Part shown: piece by piece, positions 1-12,734 of the stretch | Numbering within the stretch: the first letter of the stretch is position 1 | Layout: every line of letters begins with the position of its first letter | The notes under the pieces: generated by a model | Database searches by the model: none | Told to the model about the DNA's origin: nothing | What the model saw: the letters and a program-made list of their open reading frames with translations, nothing else | Position numbers and translations under genes: made by a program | Assembly (NCBI GenBank): GCA_024305405.1 | Contig: JAKNDB010000107.1 | Coordinates: 1,860,001 to 1,924,000, forward strand | Reading direction: 5' to 3' | Source of the DNA: Dirofilaria immitis | Lineage: Eukaryota; Nematoda; Chromadorea; Rhabditida; Onchocercidae | Length of the DNA: 64,000 nt

Positions 1-2354
1 CGTTACCAAGAATACGAAATCGAATTAATCTTTAGTCAATGATTTTCTAGATCTTCTAAAAACGAATAATGAAGATAGGTAAAATAATGAAAGTCAAGAA
101 TGTTACGCTGTTGATAGCCTAACCAAACAGAAAGATAATAGATATCATTTTTGAAAATTTTAAATAATCATTGCATATATCAATCCGTAAATTGGATGAC
201 CTTTATTCAACTGTCTCCAATAAGCTCTTCATAAGAAAACCTATCAGATAGGTATACAATTTAAACATATCAATAATGATAAAAGTTAATGATTGCTGCT
301 AGAGTATGCTTTCGATCTAATTCATCACAATATTGGGGAATGATTTCATTGCTATCAATTCATGATTATGATAATTTATTCCTTCTATCGCTATGGTAAT
401 ACCTATCATCAATTTATGACATTCTTATTTTTGGTTGGTAGTGCAATTCATACTATTATTATTACTACTTTTAAAAATTAATACTTATTATTGGTTGTCG
501 TTTAATAATTACTCAATTTATTACTGATATTCGTATGCAAATGATTTTTTTGATGTAAGGATAAAAATGTAATACTTGTAGATTCGTGCTAATTTCAAAT
601 ATATTCGTTGACATCTACAGCATATTTATTATTTCCATCAATTACACCTCTCTCGATTATAGGTAGCAAAAGGTGTAAATAATTTTTGCGCCAAACGAAT
701 AGCTAATTCAATTCCCAAGAAAAACATTGGAACCGGTAGCCGAAAAAAATGGAAGTATTAAAAACATTAAAAAAATAAAAAACATTTTTAGAATATTACT
801 GCTATCTAAAAATATTATAATATTCGTCTACAATTATTTATAACAAAAGAATAAGAAGGAAAAATTACGAGACAAATATATTTGAATAATATTAAATAAA
901 TTAGCAAGTAAAGTATAAAATAGATTACGAAATGATCGAGAATATCGAACATGACAATCGTTAAAGAAAAACAAACGACAGGTAATTCATTCATGAAAAA
1001 AATCTCAGGATATTTGCATAGGTTCTAATAATCGGTTCAACATAATGAATCGATGAGAATTTTTCTCCAATCATTATCGGAGTGACCGAAATATTTTATA
1101 TTTTGCATGACTCATTATCTAACATAGACGAATGTTACAATGTATAATGTATGGAATCACTTATTTTCTTCTCTTTTTTCCTATCACAAAGCAGTGCTTA
1201 ATATTTAAAATGTTGTAATCCGTTCCAATTATCTGAAATGCCGTAAAGAACGAAGCTTTAAATATTAACTTTATTTCTTTAAACATAATATTATCTTACC
1301 CTTTTCTTTATTCTGATAATTAAATCCTTCAGTATAACTAGTGTTTGTGACAAGCTACCAGTCACAATAAAAGACCGAGGTTCACCAATACTCTACGATT
1401 AACTGGCATATTACAAGCAGTTATTACGTGATTAGCAACATCAGCAAATACTTTCTATCCATTTTTACATCATTCGACTAACCACGTCTCTGCCTTCTGA
1501 CATCTTCATTATAAAAAAGGTCTTTACTGATCAGAAGCTTCGCTACTTTACTTAGCTCAACCAACAGTCAATCTGATAATTCATCATCGCTGCGATAAAT
1601 AGCGATAATTCAATTAATGATTCTTTTCAATCAAGTGGAAACTTCTTTGCTATCAAATTCAAATAATCAAAGAGAAAAATTCTCTAATCCTCTACGAAAC
1701 ACATTCCTCACAAACTTAATCAAATGAAATCAACAAATTTTGCAGCAATTATTAATATCGATTAGAGTAATATATCCATGCGGATTGATATTTCAAATTA
1801 TTGGAAACAATTTTTAATTATGATTTTATATGGATAAAAAAAGTTATTGATTGTACCATTCCAATTCCATTGAATGGAATGCCGACAAAATGGCAATCAT
1901 TATTTTTTAAAACGTTTAAAGTTTTAAGGGCTTCTATTTTACTAACTTTATAAAAATTACTAAACGATATCGAAATTGCAATGCATTTATAACTTTTACA
2001 TAATAATGATCAAGCATGATCCTTGTTCGAAGAGAAATAATTATAATACTCATTATGGATTTTCCTGTTTTAATCTGTTTTATCAGATGAAAATTTTTGT
2101 AGAAGGATTTAGACAAGGATAATTTTTTCATACAGCATCGCATATTTCTCTTTTCCAGGCTCATTTAACGATTAGACTTACTGGGCCACTAGTAGGAAAG
2201 TTGTCTAATGAAAATATCTTGTTATTATTTTTGCAGCATCCTAATTCATTATTTGATTATTTAATTGGTTAGCGAGTTTTATTAATTTCACTGTCATCTT
2301 TGAACTTAAGAATTTTGGACGATTATGATTCGTTGCGAATTGCATTATCTTTTT
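1..2354. other. gene-free AT-rich stretch
   Basis: No supported gene. Open frames here are short, compositionally like the background and have no start-plus-splice context. A frame near 1285-1400 (+) stays open for about 39 codons and is less A+T-rich than its surroundings, but has no other support. Confidence 0.5.
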
Positions 2355-2651
2355 TGCATGCTGTTTTCTGCAGAGTGTACAAGAAAATTTAATTTTTAAT
2401 ATTTTAAAAATTTTAGTCGATGACCAAATGCAAATTATATAATTGTTATTAGTTTGATTAGTTTGCTGAAACAATTTGATCGACAAACTGTAATGTTCGA
2501 TTCCGTACTTTGCATAACTCCATGCTTGAAACGTAAGATTCTGAAAAGTGACAGATTTTAAATTTGAAATTATTTTCAATTTATTCATTGATTAAATTGT
2601 TTGCAATTTATCATTATATCATCATTGTAACTCTGCAGAAAACAGCATGCA
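2355..2651. repeat. perfect 22-bp inverted repeat around 253 bp
   Basis: Positions 2355-2376 and 2630-2651 are exact reverse complements over 22 bases, much longer than expected by chance at this distance. The core reads GCATGCTGTTTTCTGCAGAG on the left arm. The interior carries a 115-codon minus frame (2241-2588 overlaps the left arm) that I do not consider a gene. The structure could be the ends of a small non-autonomous element or a long-stem hairpin. No target-site duplication is obvious outside the arms. Confidence 0.75.
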
Positions 2652-3133
2652 TCACATACATTTTGCACAGAAACGATATGCACCATAATTAATAAATATA
2701 AAAATAATCAATAAACATGATTAAATTAGGACTAGCCAATAAATCAATTTAAAGCAGCAAATTAGTGAAATAATCAACCGAAAATTAATCTGACAGTAAA
2801 ATATTCTGAAAATGAAAATTCCAAATTTGGAATTAACATTAAAAAATAAAAATATGATAGTTGCAAACTTTTTCTGTTAAAACAAATTATCTAATTCATT
2901 TCAATGAATTAATTCTTTCTGCATATTCTCCTTCATTTTATTCACATTTTTCATAAACTTTTAAACCATTTAATCTTTTCTGATTTACAAGAAATGTTTT
3001 TGGTATCCTCTTTCTTTTATTTCATCCATATTTGTTTAACATTTGGTGCTAAATCTTCCTAATCTAAGCATATAATCCAAAATACTGAGAAGATCGAAAT
3101 TCAAGACAAACTCCTTCTCTTTCTTTGCTTTTC

Positions 3134-3430
3134 TTAACAATGCTGATTGCAAAAATTGATTTGATTATTTTGGCTGATCAAATAAACATTAAATGAATCT
3201 AAGATGGATGAAAAAGATAGACAATATAGGAAACACAGCATATCACTAAAATCTATCGCTAAAATCGTACGAACCGGAGAATTAGTAATTCCTTTCTTCT
3301 TAACTAATATTGTTGGCATATGTTGTATATGCGCGGATTTACTGTGTGATGTAAAATGTAATCTAAAATTGTCCACCTGTTGCGTCTATGAGATGTCTAA
3401 CCCCAACGACAATTCTAGCATAACATGAGC
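3134..3430 (-). repeat. dispersed repeat family R3, copy 1
   Basis: Read on the minus strand, this segment aligns with 6690-6930 (+) and 39300-39560 (-). Shared landmarks are a CTCATAGAC-like start, a CAGTAAAT plus GCGCAYATACA block, and a GATTTTAGCGAT block. Both strands are open for 74-80 codons, but the frames are not conserved between the three copies, so it is called a repeat and not a gene. It is the most diverged copy, with a different central part. Confidence 0.5.
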
Positions 3431-4362
3431 TGCAAGAAATTTCAGTTTTTTTCATCACTTCAAACATTTATTCTTTAATTACATAATTATTTATCATTAA
3501 CTTATATATCTTCACAACCAGTGATCCAATACTAGTTAGTAAATAAATGTTAATATCAGCCCAATACAGAATGATATAATTTGTACAAAAGCAAATTCGA
3601 ATTCAGTTTCCTTAGCATCGCTGTAATTATCCCATAACTCAAAGTTATAGAAATGCTGAACGAAAATAACCCTGAAAATATGAGTTTTTAAAACGAAAAA
3701 ATATTCACATTGCAACATTTTTGATTATTTATTGCATCTTTAATATATTATCTTGAACAGGCATAACTGTGCAATACAGACTCTAAGACTCTAAGTGAAA
3801 CATACTGGAACAGCTAATTCACGAGCAATATTTTTCATGATCTTTGGGATTTTCTTCGTTAAAAATCTGCTCATGTTTTCCGATTCACTTCAGTAACTTC
3901 ACATCATGTTTAGGTCAGCATTTCCATAACGATTGTTCGGTAAGGTTTTGTTGAAATTGTGAGTGATGTTTGTGTATTTCAATATCAGTTTCCAGATTTT
4001 ACGTCAATAATTTAATTTTCTTACTCTTTTACTTTTTTTTAAAATATGAAATAATTATAAATTCGATGTCGAAGACTAGATAAAAAATCATCATTTCCTC
4101 ATTTTATATAAAGTGTTTAGTGATGCTATAATTGAATTTTTCCTAAAAACACTTTCGTTAATGACGCAAGTGGAAATCTCTCTTTGATTATTCTTTGCAG
4201 TCGTTAAAATATTGAGAAAAATCTTTCCAGTGAAATGAAACTACGACATACATAAATGATCTTTCCTATGCTAACATGTAGTCAGTTATTACCAAAATCG
4301 TAAAATCCATCTTCATAGCAATGGATAACAAAATTAATAATTAAGAATTCCGGAAAAATTAA

Positions 4363-4792
4363 GAACTTCAAAATATCGATAGAAATATATGCCGTAAAAT
4401 CAGCATTAGGAGCATTTAGGTATATCAGAGCCAGCAGCAATAGCAACACAATATTTTGGTCAGCATCAAGCATTAAAAGAACTTCATAGTCACTATAGCT
4501 GTCATCGGATAATGATATTTCTTAAAACTAACGCTAAAATTATTCAATTTCATTCATCCATCGGCTAGATTAATAATGGAGCGGAAAAATTCATTTCTAT
4601 TGATCATCAAAGAAAACTATCTTATCCAGATAAATTAGATTTTTCTGATACATAGTGACTATGAAGTTCTTTTAATGCTTGATGCTGACCAAAATATTAA
4701 TGTTTGTGTTGCTATTGCTGCTGGCTCTGATATACCTAAATGCTTCTAATGCTGATTTTACGGCATATATTTCTACCGATATTTTGAAGTTC
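4363..4792. repeat. near-perfect ~135-bp inverted repeat (snap-back hairpin)
   Basis: The left arm, 4363-4496, and right arm, 4652-4792, are reverse complements. They differ by a few substitutions and one insertion of about 7-8 bases near 4699, with a 155-bp loop. The left arm on the minus strand carries the start of a 63-codon frame (4473 to 4282) whose N-terminus looks like a signal peptide (MLDADQN, then IVLLLLLALIYLNA). The insertion breaks the same frame in the right arm. A transcript through both arms would fold into a long double-stranded stem. It could be a recent inverted duplication of a short exon or a palindromic element. Confidence 0.85.
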
Positions 4793-4802
4793 TTTTTTCA
4801 AA

Positions 4803-4834
4803 AAAACAGTTAGATACATATATCTAACTGTTTT
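4803..4834. repeat. 14-bp perfect stem with 4-nt loop
   Basis: Arms 4803-4816 and 4821-4834 pair perfectly around CATA (core CAGTTAGATA / TATCTAACTG). It lies 11 bp beyond the right arm of the large inverted repeat. A hairpin bounded by A and T runs could form in DNA or RNA; no gene next to it suggests a terminator role. Confidence 0.6.
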
Positions 4835-4863
4835 GCAATTATTTAATTGCTATCGGTTCCACA

Positions 4864-4935
4864 TTATAGTCAGAAACTCAGCTTAAATTTATAAAATAAT
4901 AAAATTATAGTTAGAAACTCAGCTTAAATTTTAGC
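4864..4935. repeat. short tandem duplication
   Basis: A block reading TATAGTCAGAAACTCAGCTT is repeated about 44 bp downstream as TATAGTTAGAAACTCAGCTT, each followed by AAATTT. It is a local duplication with no coding signal. Confidence 0.6.
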
Positions 4936-5592
4936 TTTTACTATCAACAAATAAATAGATATTCCCTTTGATAATTACTGAGATATTGTAAAAATAAAAT
5001 AATAAAACGATCAAAATGAAGGCGTGAGATGTTGCTGGAAATCAGAAAAGGTCTTAACTTACCCTGGTTCTTCAACTTTATAAATGCTTGATAAAGAGCT
5101 TTCTAATGGTAAAATGGGAATACATCGGTAGTTCGCATCTTGATTTGTGGTACAATTAAAAGTTTTCTGAGCTGAGAGACCATTCTAATATAAAATATGA
5201 AAACGGTAAAATATTGTGATATGAATTGGTCCACTTAGTTAAAATTATTTCTCGAAAAAATTCTTAATTTCATATTCTTGATATTATATTCTTGACACTT
5301 TTTATGTTTTCGAATTATATTTTTGATATTATATTTTTAAATTATATTTCTGGCATTTTCAAAGATTACCTGTAAAAATAAAGTTCATAATATTATGCTT
5401 TTTAGGTATATATTAAAGAATGGTAGTCATATGCCCGAATTAGTACGTAAGAGGCAATACGGCAATAAACCGCCTGCATCAATAAAAACATCATTGATTA
5501 ATAGTATATAATAAGTGCGCCAAAAAAATCGAAGGAAAATAGCAAGAATGAAGTCATTAATGGATTGCTGCATTATAAAAAGATTATTCTGA

Positions 5593-5725
5593 AATTTCAA
5601 AGATTGAGATGGCAAATTTTATGCTCAACAATTATTTTTAATAAAAAAAAATTTTTTTGAGTTGTTTCATGACAGAAAGTTAACTTTTCAAGTTTCAGTT
5701 TTATAAATTTGATGTTCAAAAATTT
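5593..5725 (+). repeat. mosaic repeat unit a, left copy
   Basis: Aligns in the same orientation with 13607-13732. Shared landmarks are GGCAAATTTTATGCTCAA, then GAATTGTTTCGTGA-like, AAGTTAACTTTT and AAGTTTCAGT. Units a and c (8925-9045) are adjacent in the right-hand copy but lie 3.2 kb apart here, with zinc-finger and b-unit material between them. Confidence 0.65.
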
Positions 5726-5799
5726 AGAAACAATAAAAAAATTTTAAATAGGTAAAAGCTTGGTAATAATCTGAATACTGTAAGTATTCTGTGGAATAA

Positions 5800-5960
5800 T
5801 GACAAATTTTTCATAGTCTCATCGAAAATCATAGTTTATGAAAATTTATGCAAATATATGACTGCTTCTGTAACTTCGATGTAACTAGCAACAGAATAAA
5901 ATATTGTTATTTAATTCCTTTTTTCTGAAAAATTGAAAAATCGTTTTCTGGAAATTTATA
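5800..5960 (+). repeat. mosaic repeat unit b, copy 1
   Basis: The unit is marked by CATAGTTTATG, ATTTATGCAAA, then an ATGTAACTAGCAACAGAA-like core followed by TTTAATTC. Related copies lie at 8120-8440 (+), 14100-14265 (-) and 15990-16335 (+). This copy is short and diverged. The unit brackets both zinc-finger modules. Confidence 0.55.
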
Positions 5961-6229
5961 AAGGGTACGCTGTTCTAACGCTTATTAAAACTATCGGTCG
6001 TCTGTTCGTATCAGTCATTTTGGTTTCGAAATAACTTATTTCGATTACTAAATTTTATTCATCTTTAAGAAATAATGTCACTTCGTTTGCACAAAGGTAT
6101 ATATTTAAATGAATTAACTGTGATTAATTAAAATTTGTGACTACGAATTATTAGATTATTTAAAGAAACAGGACGGTAGCATTACTTATATAGTAATTAT
6201 CTTTGTTATACTTTGCTTTAATAACTCGT

Positions 6230-7130
6230 ATTCTTTATTCAACCTTCAAGGCATTAAAGACTTTCATAAAGAAAATTTTCCTTACTTAACTTAGAAGACA
6301 ATTTTAAATTTAAATCATGAATAGGAAGAATATATTAAAACATTTGTTAAATTTAGTGTGAATCAGCTGCAGTGCTTTTTGTAATGAAAAATTCTTCCCT
6401 TTTTTTTGCGTTGCAACAAGATGAAAAGAGTTGCAAATTCTCTTTCACTTAAGTTCCAATTCTTGCCAGAGATTCAAACTTGGGAATTAAACCTTTACTA
6501 CGATAAATTAGATAATATATTAACATAGCACGTACAAGATCAATATACAACAAAATCAATCATTTCAATAAAACAATTTTAAAGAAAAGGATATTAAATG
6601 ACGCCATCCGCCTTGATAAAGCATATTCTTCATAATGGTTTCGTGTTGAACCCTAGTATTGTTGTGAATGCAAGAATAAAGGGACTTTGTTATAGAGTGG
6701 GAATTATAGCTCATAGACAAAGGCGAAACAATTTTTAACTTGCATCTTTCATTGTACAGTAAATGCGCACGCACATACAGCATATACCCTTTCATATGAG
6801 ATCCAACACAAAGAGTGTCTTCTCTGATTTTCTTGTTCTCTTCGTAATTTTAACGATGATCATATTTTTTTTTTTATCACGGAAACCTTTTGCAATTTAT
6901 TCGCGACATTTCCAATGGATTAAAGTTGTTATATATGAAGGCGTAAATTATCAAAATGAAGAAATTATGTATTTCGTCAATTCGATTTTTTAAAAATAAG
7001 TTGTGCTCTTATTCGATGTTCAAAGCATTGAGAACTTTCATAATGAAGACTTTCATGCGTTCCAAATAGCATTTTTGCTTAATTATACAAAAAATTTATA
7101 TTTAACTCATGAACAAAGATCACATATTGG
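6230..7130 (+). repeat. direct-repeat pair ~780 bp apart
   Basis: Segment 6230-6345 resembles 7008-7115 in the same orientation: TTATTC, then TTCAAGGCATTAAAGA / TTCAAAGCATTGAGAA, CTTTCATAA, and AAATTTA near TCATGAA. A TATACTTTGCTTTAA word near 6208 recurs near 7232. No coding evidence was found between them apart from repeat R3 copy 2. Confidence 0.45.
6690..6930 (+). repeat. dispersed repeat family R3, copy 2
   Basis: Aligns with 39300-39560 read on the minus strand over about 230 bp, and more weakly with 3134-3430. The best block is TTCTCTGATTTTCTTGTTCT followed by GCAATTTATTCGCGACA. Part of it translates in both copies to a similar hydrophobic stretch (FSDFLVL, then a leucine/isoleucine run), which hints that the source was a membrane-protein exon. 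In this copy the frame has stops upstream. Confidence 0.6.
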
Positions 7131-7584
7131 ACCATGATAGATTTTAGAAAAATCTGAACCTAATTTTAATGTTTATATGAGAATCGGTAACTTTGTCCCA
7201 GTTCATTTTTATCATTATTATTAATTTATGCCATACTTTGCTTTAACAATCTGAGGAATTAAATCAAAAAAAAATTAATAGTGTGTGGAACTAAATCATA
7301 ACAGAACTTTATCAAATCAATATTATACTCACGAAAGGCTAAAATCGATATGAAATCAAAGAACACATATAGTAGTACCACTCACATAAAAGTATGTGAA
7401 TTGTATTCGCATGCCACTATGATTTGAAATAATTATTCCAAATAAAAAGCCTAAATCCTCTGTTTCTGACAGGGTCACTTTGAAGCAAAAATCAGTTTGA
7501 TGTTAAGTCCTGAATACATATTCAAAATAGAATTTTTTCTGCATAGTATTTTGTTTTTATATTTCGTTATATCCGTTGCATATC

Positions 7585-8116
<532 letters not shown>

Positions 8117-8119
8117 AAT

Positions 8120-8440
8120 TTATGCAAACAAAAATCATTGCTGTTTCTGTAATATCAATATAACTAGCAGCAGACATCAATATTACTGTTTAATTCTTTT
8201 CATTTTAAAATTTAGAATACAATAAACCGGATGAATTATTCATTGCTAAAAGGTACTATTTTGCAGCGAAATATTGAAATTTGTAGAAAGTCAAATATTT
8301 CAAATTTGATAATCCGATTTTATTAAAACCGATTCGAAATAAAATTTTTATTTGTTTGCCAAAAATAATTGTCGATGGAAAATATAAGCACTTGTTTATT
8401 GCTTTTTCTATTCAAAGCCTATAGATGGAAAATGATCATT
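8120..8440 (+). repeat. mosaic repeat unit b, copy 2
   Basis: Aligns over about 300 bp with 15990-16335 in the same orientation: TTTAGAAT, ATTCATTGC-AAAAGGT, GTATTGAAATT-like, ATTTGTTTGCCAAAAAT and CTTTTTCTATTCA occur in the same order and spacing. It abuts the 5' side of the left zinc-finger copy. Confidence 0.7.
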
Positions 8441-8924
8441 TAGTGATCGAAAATGTTAATCATTTCTTTTTGTTGTTGGAGTATTAGGTCTTCTTCCGAG
8501 TAAATCGATTATTTGGAAATCTCGTCCGCAAAATAAAAAAAACAGTTGTTTCTTTGCGACTTCAAAAGTGGTTTTAATAAGGAAATCATACTTATTTAAA
8601 CAGATTCTACTGACTGTCTATCTTTTTCATAGATCACAAAATAAATTTTTTTAAATTTGTGACATTGCATAAGTGGCAGTGCATATACTTCCAGCAGTAT
8701 TATAATTAATATGGAATGCATTATACTGAGCAAGTTCTAGTACTTCAAATGACAAGTTGTAATGTTTTGAATGTCTTATGATATATGCTAATTTACTACT
8801 GTTATGCTATATTTTATATTACTTATAACTTGCTTATATGTTGTGTCGCTAGGATGGTGTTTTGATTAGCAATACTGGACTATCTTTTTGAGACTATCTT
8901 ATTTGTCATTTTAATTTTCTGTCA

Positions 8925-9045
8925 CTATGAGTCATGATTAGTTTTTTTACAATTTTATCTTTGATTTCAAATTTTTTACCACTGGATAGTTTAATTTTTT
9001 TTTGTTTTCTGTGTGTATATTGCTCTTCTATTTTTATTCTATTAA
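8925..9045 (+). repeat. mosaic repeat unit c, left copy
   Basis: Aligns in the same orientation with 13728-13860: TGATGATTAGTTTTT, ATCTTTGATTT, TTTACCACTGGATAGTTTAAT-like, and a TTTTCTGTGTG-like block. It lies about 600 bp before the 28S fragment. Confidence 0.55.
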
Positions 9046-9639
9046 AAAATTCATTAATCCAAATCCATTTATAAGAAGCACTTCTAAAAAGTCATTAAAA
9101 TTCTTTTTTATATCAGAATATGAAAAAAATTATTGCAGCAGTAATTGTGTCGTATATTTAAGAGTCATAAATCAGCTTGTAAACAGAAAAGTTATGCTCA
9201 ATGACTTAAAGGTTCCGTAAATTTACAAGTACTATTGAAAATGTCTTCGCAAAATTCGATATGGGAAGGAGTATGTGTGTCTGTTTTCCTCAAATTTAAC
9301 TACAGAATGTGATACTTCCATTAACTGCAAAAAGTTTATGAGGGAATGATTCATTAATAAATGAGTCTCGATTTACGAATGGTAATCCGGAATCCACTTA
9401 TGGTTATCTGAAATAATCGGTGCCTAGTGTTGCTACTCGAGAAATTTGCTAAGTAATACCATCTAATTTTTGTGTGAAACGTATCAGAGCAATTAAAGTT
9501 GAATAAGCTCTAAACACTTTGTTTAGCAAATGACAACTTGTGATAATAGTTTAATACGTTAAAATCTAAAAACTACACCTAATTCACTTGCTGGATGTCC
9601 TCATAATATCAACGTCTTCCAAGTAAATTGATAAGAACT

Positions 9640-11127
9640 GTCTACGAGATCGAGTCATGTACAAGTCGAAGTTATTCTGATGTGCAAATCGATCGTCTGA
9701 TTTTGGTATAGGGGCGAAAGACTAATCGAACTGTCTAGTAGCTAGTTTCTTCTGAAGTTTCCGTCAGGATAGCTGGAGCACGTAATAAAGTAGTTATATC
9801 CGGTAAAGCGAATGATTAGAGGAATTACAGGGCGAAACGTCTACAACCTATTCTCAAACTTTCAATGAGTATGACTCTTGCTTGCTTGAATGAAGCATAG
9901 AATTAAATGTCTACTCCAAGTGTGCCATTTCTGGTAAGCATAACTGGCGCTGTAGAATGAATCAAACGTTGAGTTAAAGTGCTAAACTTTCCGCTTCTGA
10001 GACCTCATGAAATGCGTTGCTTGATATATACAGCAGGACGGTGGTCATGGAAGTTGGAAACCGTTAAGGAATGTGTAACAACTCACCTGCCAAATCAACT
10101 AGCTCTGAAAATGGATGGCGCTTGAGCGGAAGACTTATACTCAACCACTGCATGGCTTGTATTTAAATTAAATAAAAAAAAACAACAAAAAAAACATGGC
10201 CGCTACGAATAAGAGGTTGGCAATGGTTAACGTTAAAGATTTTGGGCGTAGGCCCAATTGGAGCTTCCATTAGTGCAAATCTTGGTGGTAGCAACAAATA
10301 TTCAAGTGAGATCTTTGAAAACTGAAGTGGAGAAGGGTTCCACGAACAGCAAATGAATGTGGATCAGTCGATCCTAAGAACTTGGCCAATGCCGTTTAAT
10401 AAAATAGAGGAATAGAGGTGTAATCCATCAGATAGAATCGAAAAAGAAATAGGTTAATATTTCCTACGTGGACACGGAGGTAGCGCGGTAACGCAAATGA
10501 ACTCGGAAAATTAAAGAAAGCCCGAGCCAGAGTTCTCTTTTCTGGTTAAGGAACGGACTCCCTGGAATCGATTTAGCCGGAGATAGGGACGTTGTTTCCG
10601 TAAAGCGCCACGGTTCCTGTGGTGCCTCGTGCGCTTTGTTCGATCCATGAAAATCCGAGGGAAGCTATTTGAATTTCGTGCCAGATCGTACCCATATCCG
10701 CAGCAGGTCTCCAAGGTGAACAGCCTCTAGTCGATAGAATAATGTAGGTGAGGGAAGTCGGCAAATTAGATCCGTAACTTCGGAATAAGGATTGGCTCTA
10801 AGGACTGGGCCGGTCGGGCTGTAATGTAAAGTGAGTATGATTTGATCCATGCAATGTAACATTAATGCTTAAAATCATTGATGAAACCCGGTTAGTATTC
10901 GAACTGTCTTATGGACCGTTATAGCTGTGTATCACATTTACTTTTTTTCCAAAAAAATGAATGTTTAATTGATATTTCGGCCGGCGTCAAACAGTTAACT
11001 TAGAACTGGCACGGACTCGGGGAATCCGACTGTCTAATTAAAACAGAGGAGACAGATGGCCCTTGCGGGCGTTGACTGTCTCTGATTTCTGCCCAGTGCT
11101 CTGAATGTAAAAGTGAAGAAATTCAAC

Positions 11128-11195
<68 letters not shown>

Positions 11196-11196
11196 C

Positions 11197-11228
<32 letters not shown>

Positions 11229-11229
11229 A

Positions 11230-11278
<49 letters not shown>

Positions 11279-11285
11279 TAAACAC

Positions 11286-11325
<40 letters not shown>

Positions 11326-11714
11326 ACTCTGTGAAGATCATGAGAGGTGTAGCATAAGTGGGAGGTATTAAATTTAATTTAATACCATCAGTGAAATACC
11401 ACTACTTTCATCGATTCTTTACTTATTCGGTAAAACGAGAATTGAAATATTTATTAAAATGTTTCGAAATTTTTGATTTAAATTAAATTACTCGGTAATT
11501 TAATGACTTGCACCGAAGACAGTGTCAGGCGGGGAGTTTGACTGGGGCGGTACATCTGTCAAAATGTAACGCAGGTGTCCTAAGGCTAGCTCAGAGAGGA
11601 CGGAAACCTCTCGTAGAGTAAAAGGGCAAAAGCTCGCTTGATCTTGATTTCCAGTACGAATACAGACCGCGAAAGCGTGGCCTATCGATCCTTTTGAATT
11701 AATTAGAAGGTTTC

Positions 11715-11762
<48 letters not shown>

Positions 11763-11785
11763 AGCCAAGCGCCCATAGCGACGTT

Positions 11786-11823
<38 letters not shown>

Positions 11824-11865
11824 CGAAGCAGAATTCGCCAAGCGTTGGATTGTTCACCCACCAAT

Positions 11866-11899
<34 letters not shown>

Positions 11900-12165
11900 A
11901 AGGTTAGTTTTACCCTACTGTGATATGTTGTTGCGATAGTAATCCTGCTCAGTACGGGAGGAACCGCAGGTTCAGACATTTGGTTCATGTGCTTGGCCAA
12001 TCGGCCAATGGTGCGAAGCTACCATCTGAGGGATTATAACTGAAACGCCTCGAAGTCAGAATCTCACCTAGACAAGGCGACGATAATTACAGCTAATGCC
12101 CTATTATATGGTCTTGCTACTTAATCGAGTGGTTAAATGGTTGCCAAAACGGGTTATGCATATCA
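9640..12165 (+). rRNA. 28S rRNA, 5'-truncated and probably a pseudogene
   Basis: Recognisable large-subunit rRNA of nematode type from about 9640-9660 to the 3' end near 12165; the first third (D1-D3) is missing or unrecognisable. Conserved blocks include GCAAATCGATCGTC (9683), TATAGGGGCGAAAGACTAAT (9707), GGACGGTGGTCATGGAAG (10035), helix 69 (ACTATGACTCTCTTAAGGTA from 11153), the peptidyl-transferase region (GGATAACTGGCTTGTGGC, 11745) and GATCCTTCGATGTCGGCTC (11792). Variable segments are AT-rich, one still forming a clean hairpin (11366-11388). Changes at near-universal sites suggest loss of function: the sarcin-ricin loop reads AGTACGGGAGG instead of AGTACGAGAGG (11957), and GTGAGACAGG reads GTGAGAAAGG (11900). 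No R2-type insertion lies at the usual target. Being the ragged end of an rDNA array is an alternative. Confidence 0.9.
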
Positions 12166-12734
12166 AATAAATGATATTTTTGATTTAAATTATTTTTATA
12201 AAATAAATAAATAAATATATTTATAAAAACTATTTTCAATAATTTCAATGAATGAGCAATCAATTTATACACATACTAACACATAGAGAATAATAGCAGC
12301 AGCAGTATTAATTTGATATATATGTATGTACATGTGTAATACGATTACATGCGTAAAGCAAATCAAATAATGGTATATATGTATAATAAATAAATATATA
12401 CATATATATATCGAATAAATGAAATGCTCCGTTGTATGATTTGAAGTTTATATTATATTTAATATAGAAAATTGAAATTTATTTCCTGTTGATAAGCGAA
12501 AGAAAATAAAAATATCACTGATTATAAATAACAAATGAATAAATGGATAGATGGATGGATGGATGAATGAATGAAGAAAAGATAAAGAAAAGAAAGAATG
12601 AATAAATAAATAACACAATAATATACTATATGATAATAATAATGATAATATTATTATTTAATATATATTATATATAATGTGTTATATTATTCTTTTTCTT
12701 TTTCTTTTCTTTTCTTTTTTTTCATACATTTCTC
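12166..12734. other. short AT-rich spacer between 28S and 18S
   Basis: About 570 bp separate the 28S end from the 18S start in the same orientation, the order of a tandem rDNA unit across its intergenic spacer. It is made of simple sequence: TA-rich runs, a GATG/GAAT tetranucleotide tract (12535-12620), a TAT/ATA palindromic stretch (12630-12690) and a CTTTT tract just before the 18S. No promoter-like element could be assigned by eye. Confidence 0.6.

Noticed and set aside
2241..2588. 115-codon minus frame
   Set aside because: Composition like background, no domain, no splice or signal context; at this A+T content about one such frame per 64 kb is expected by chance. A Cys-x2-Cys in it is isolated.
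10511..10862. Overlapping minus frames of 63-67 codons, and one at 11500-11742
   Set aside because: Antisense of the conserved 28S sequence; rRNA composition keeps frames open.
11150..11185. R2/R1-type retrotransposon insertion in 28S
   Set aside because: The usual target (CTCTTAAGGTAGCCAAATGC) is uninterrupted.
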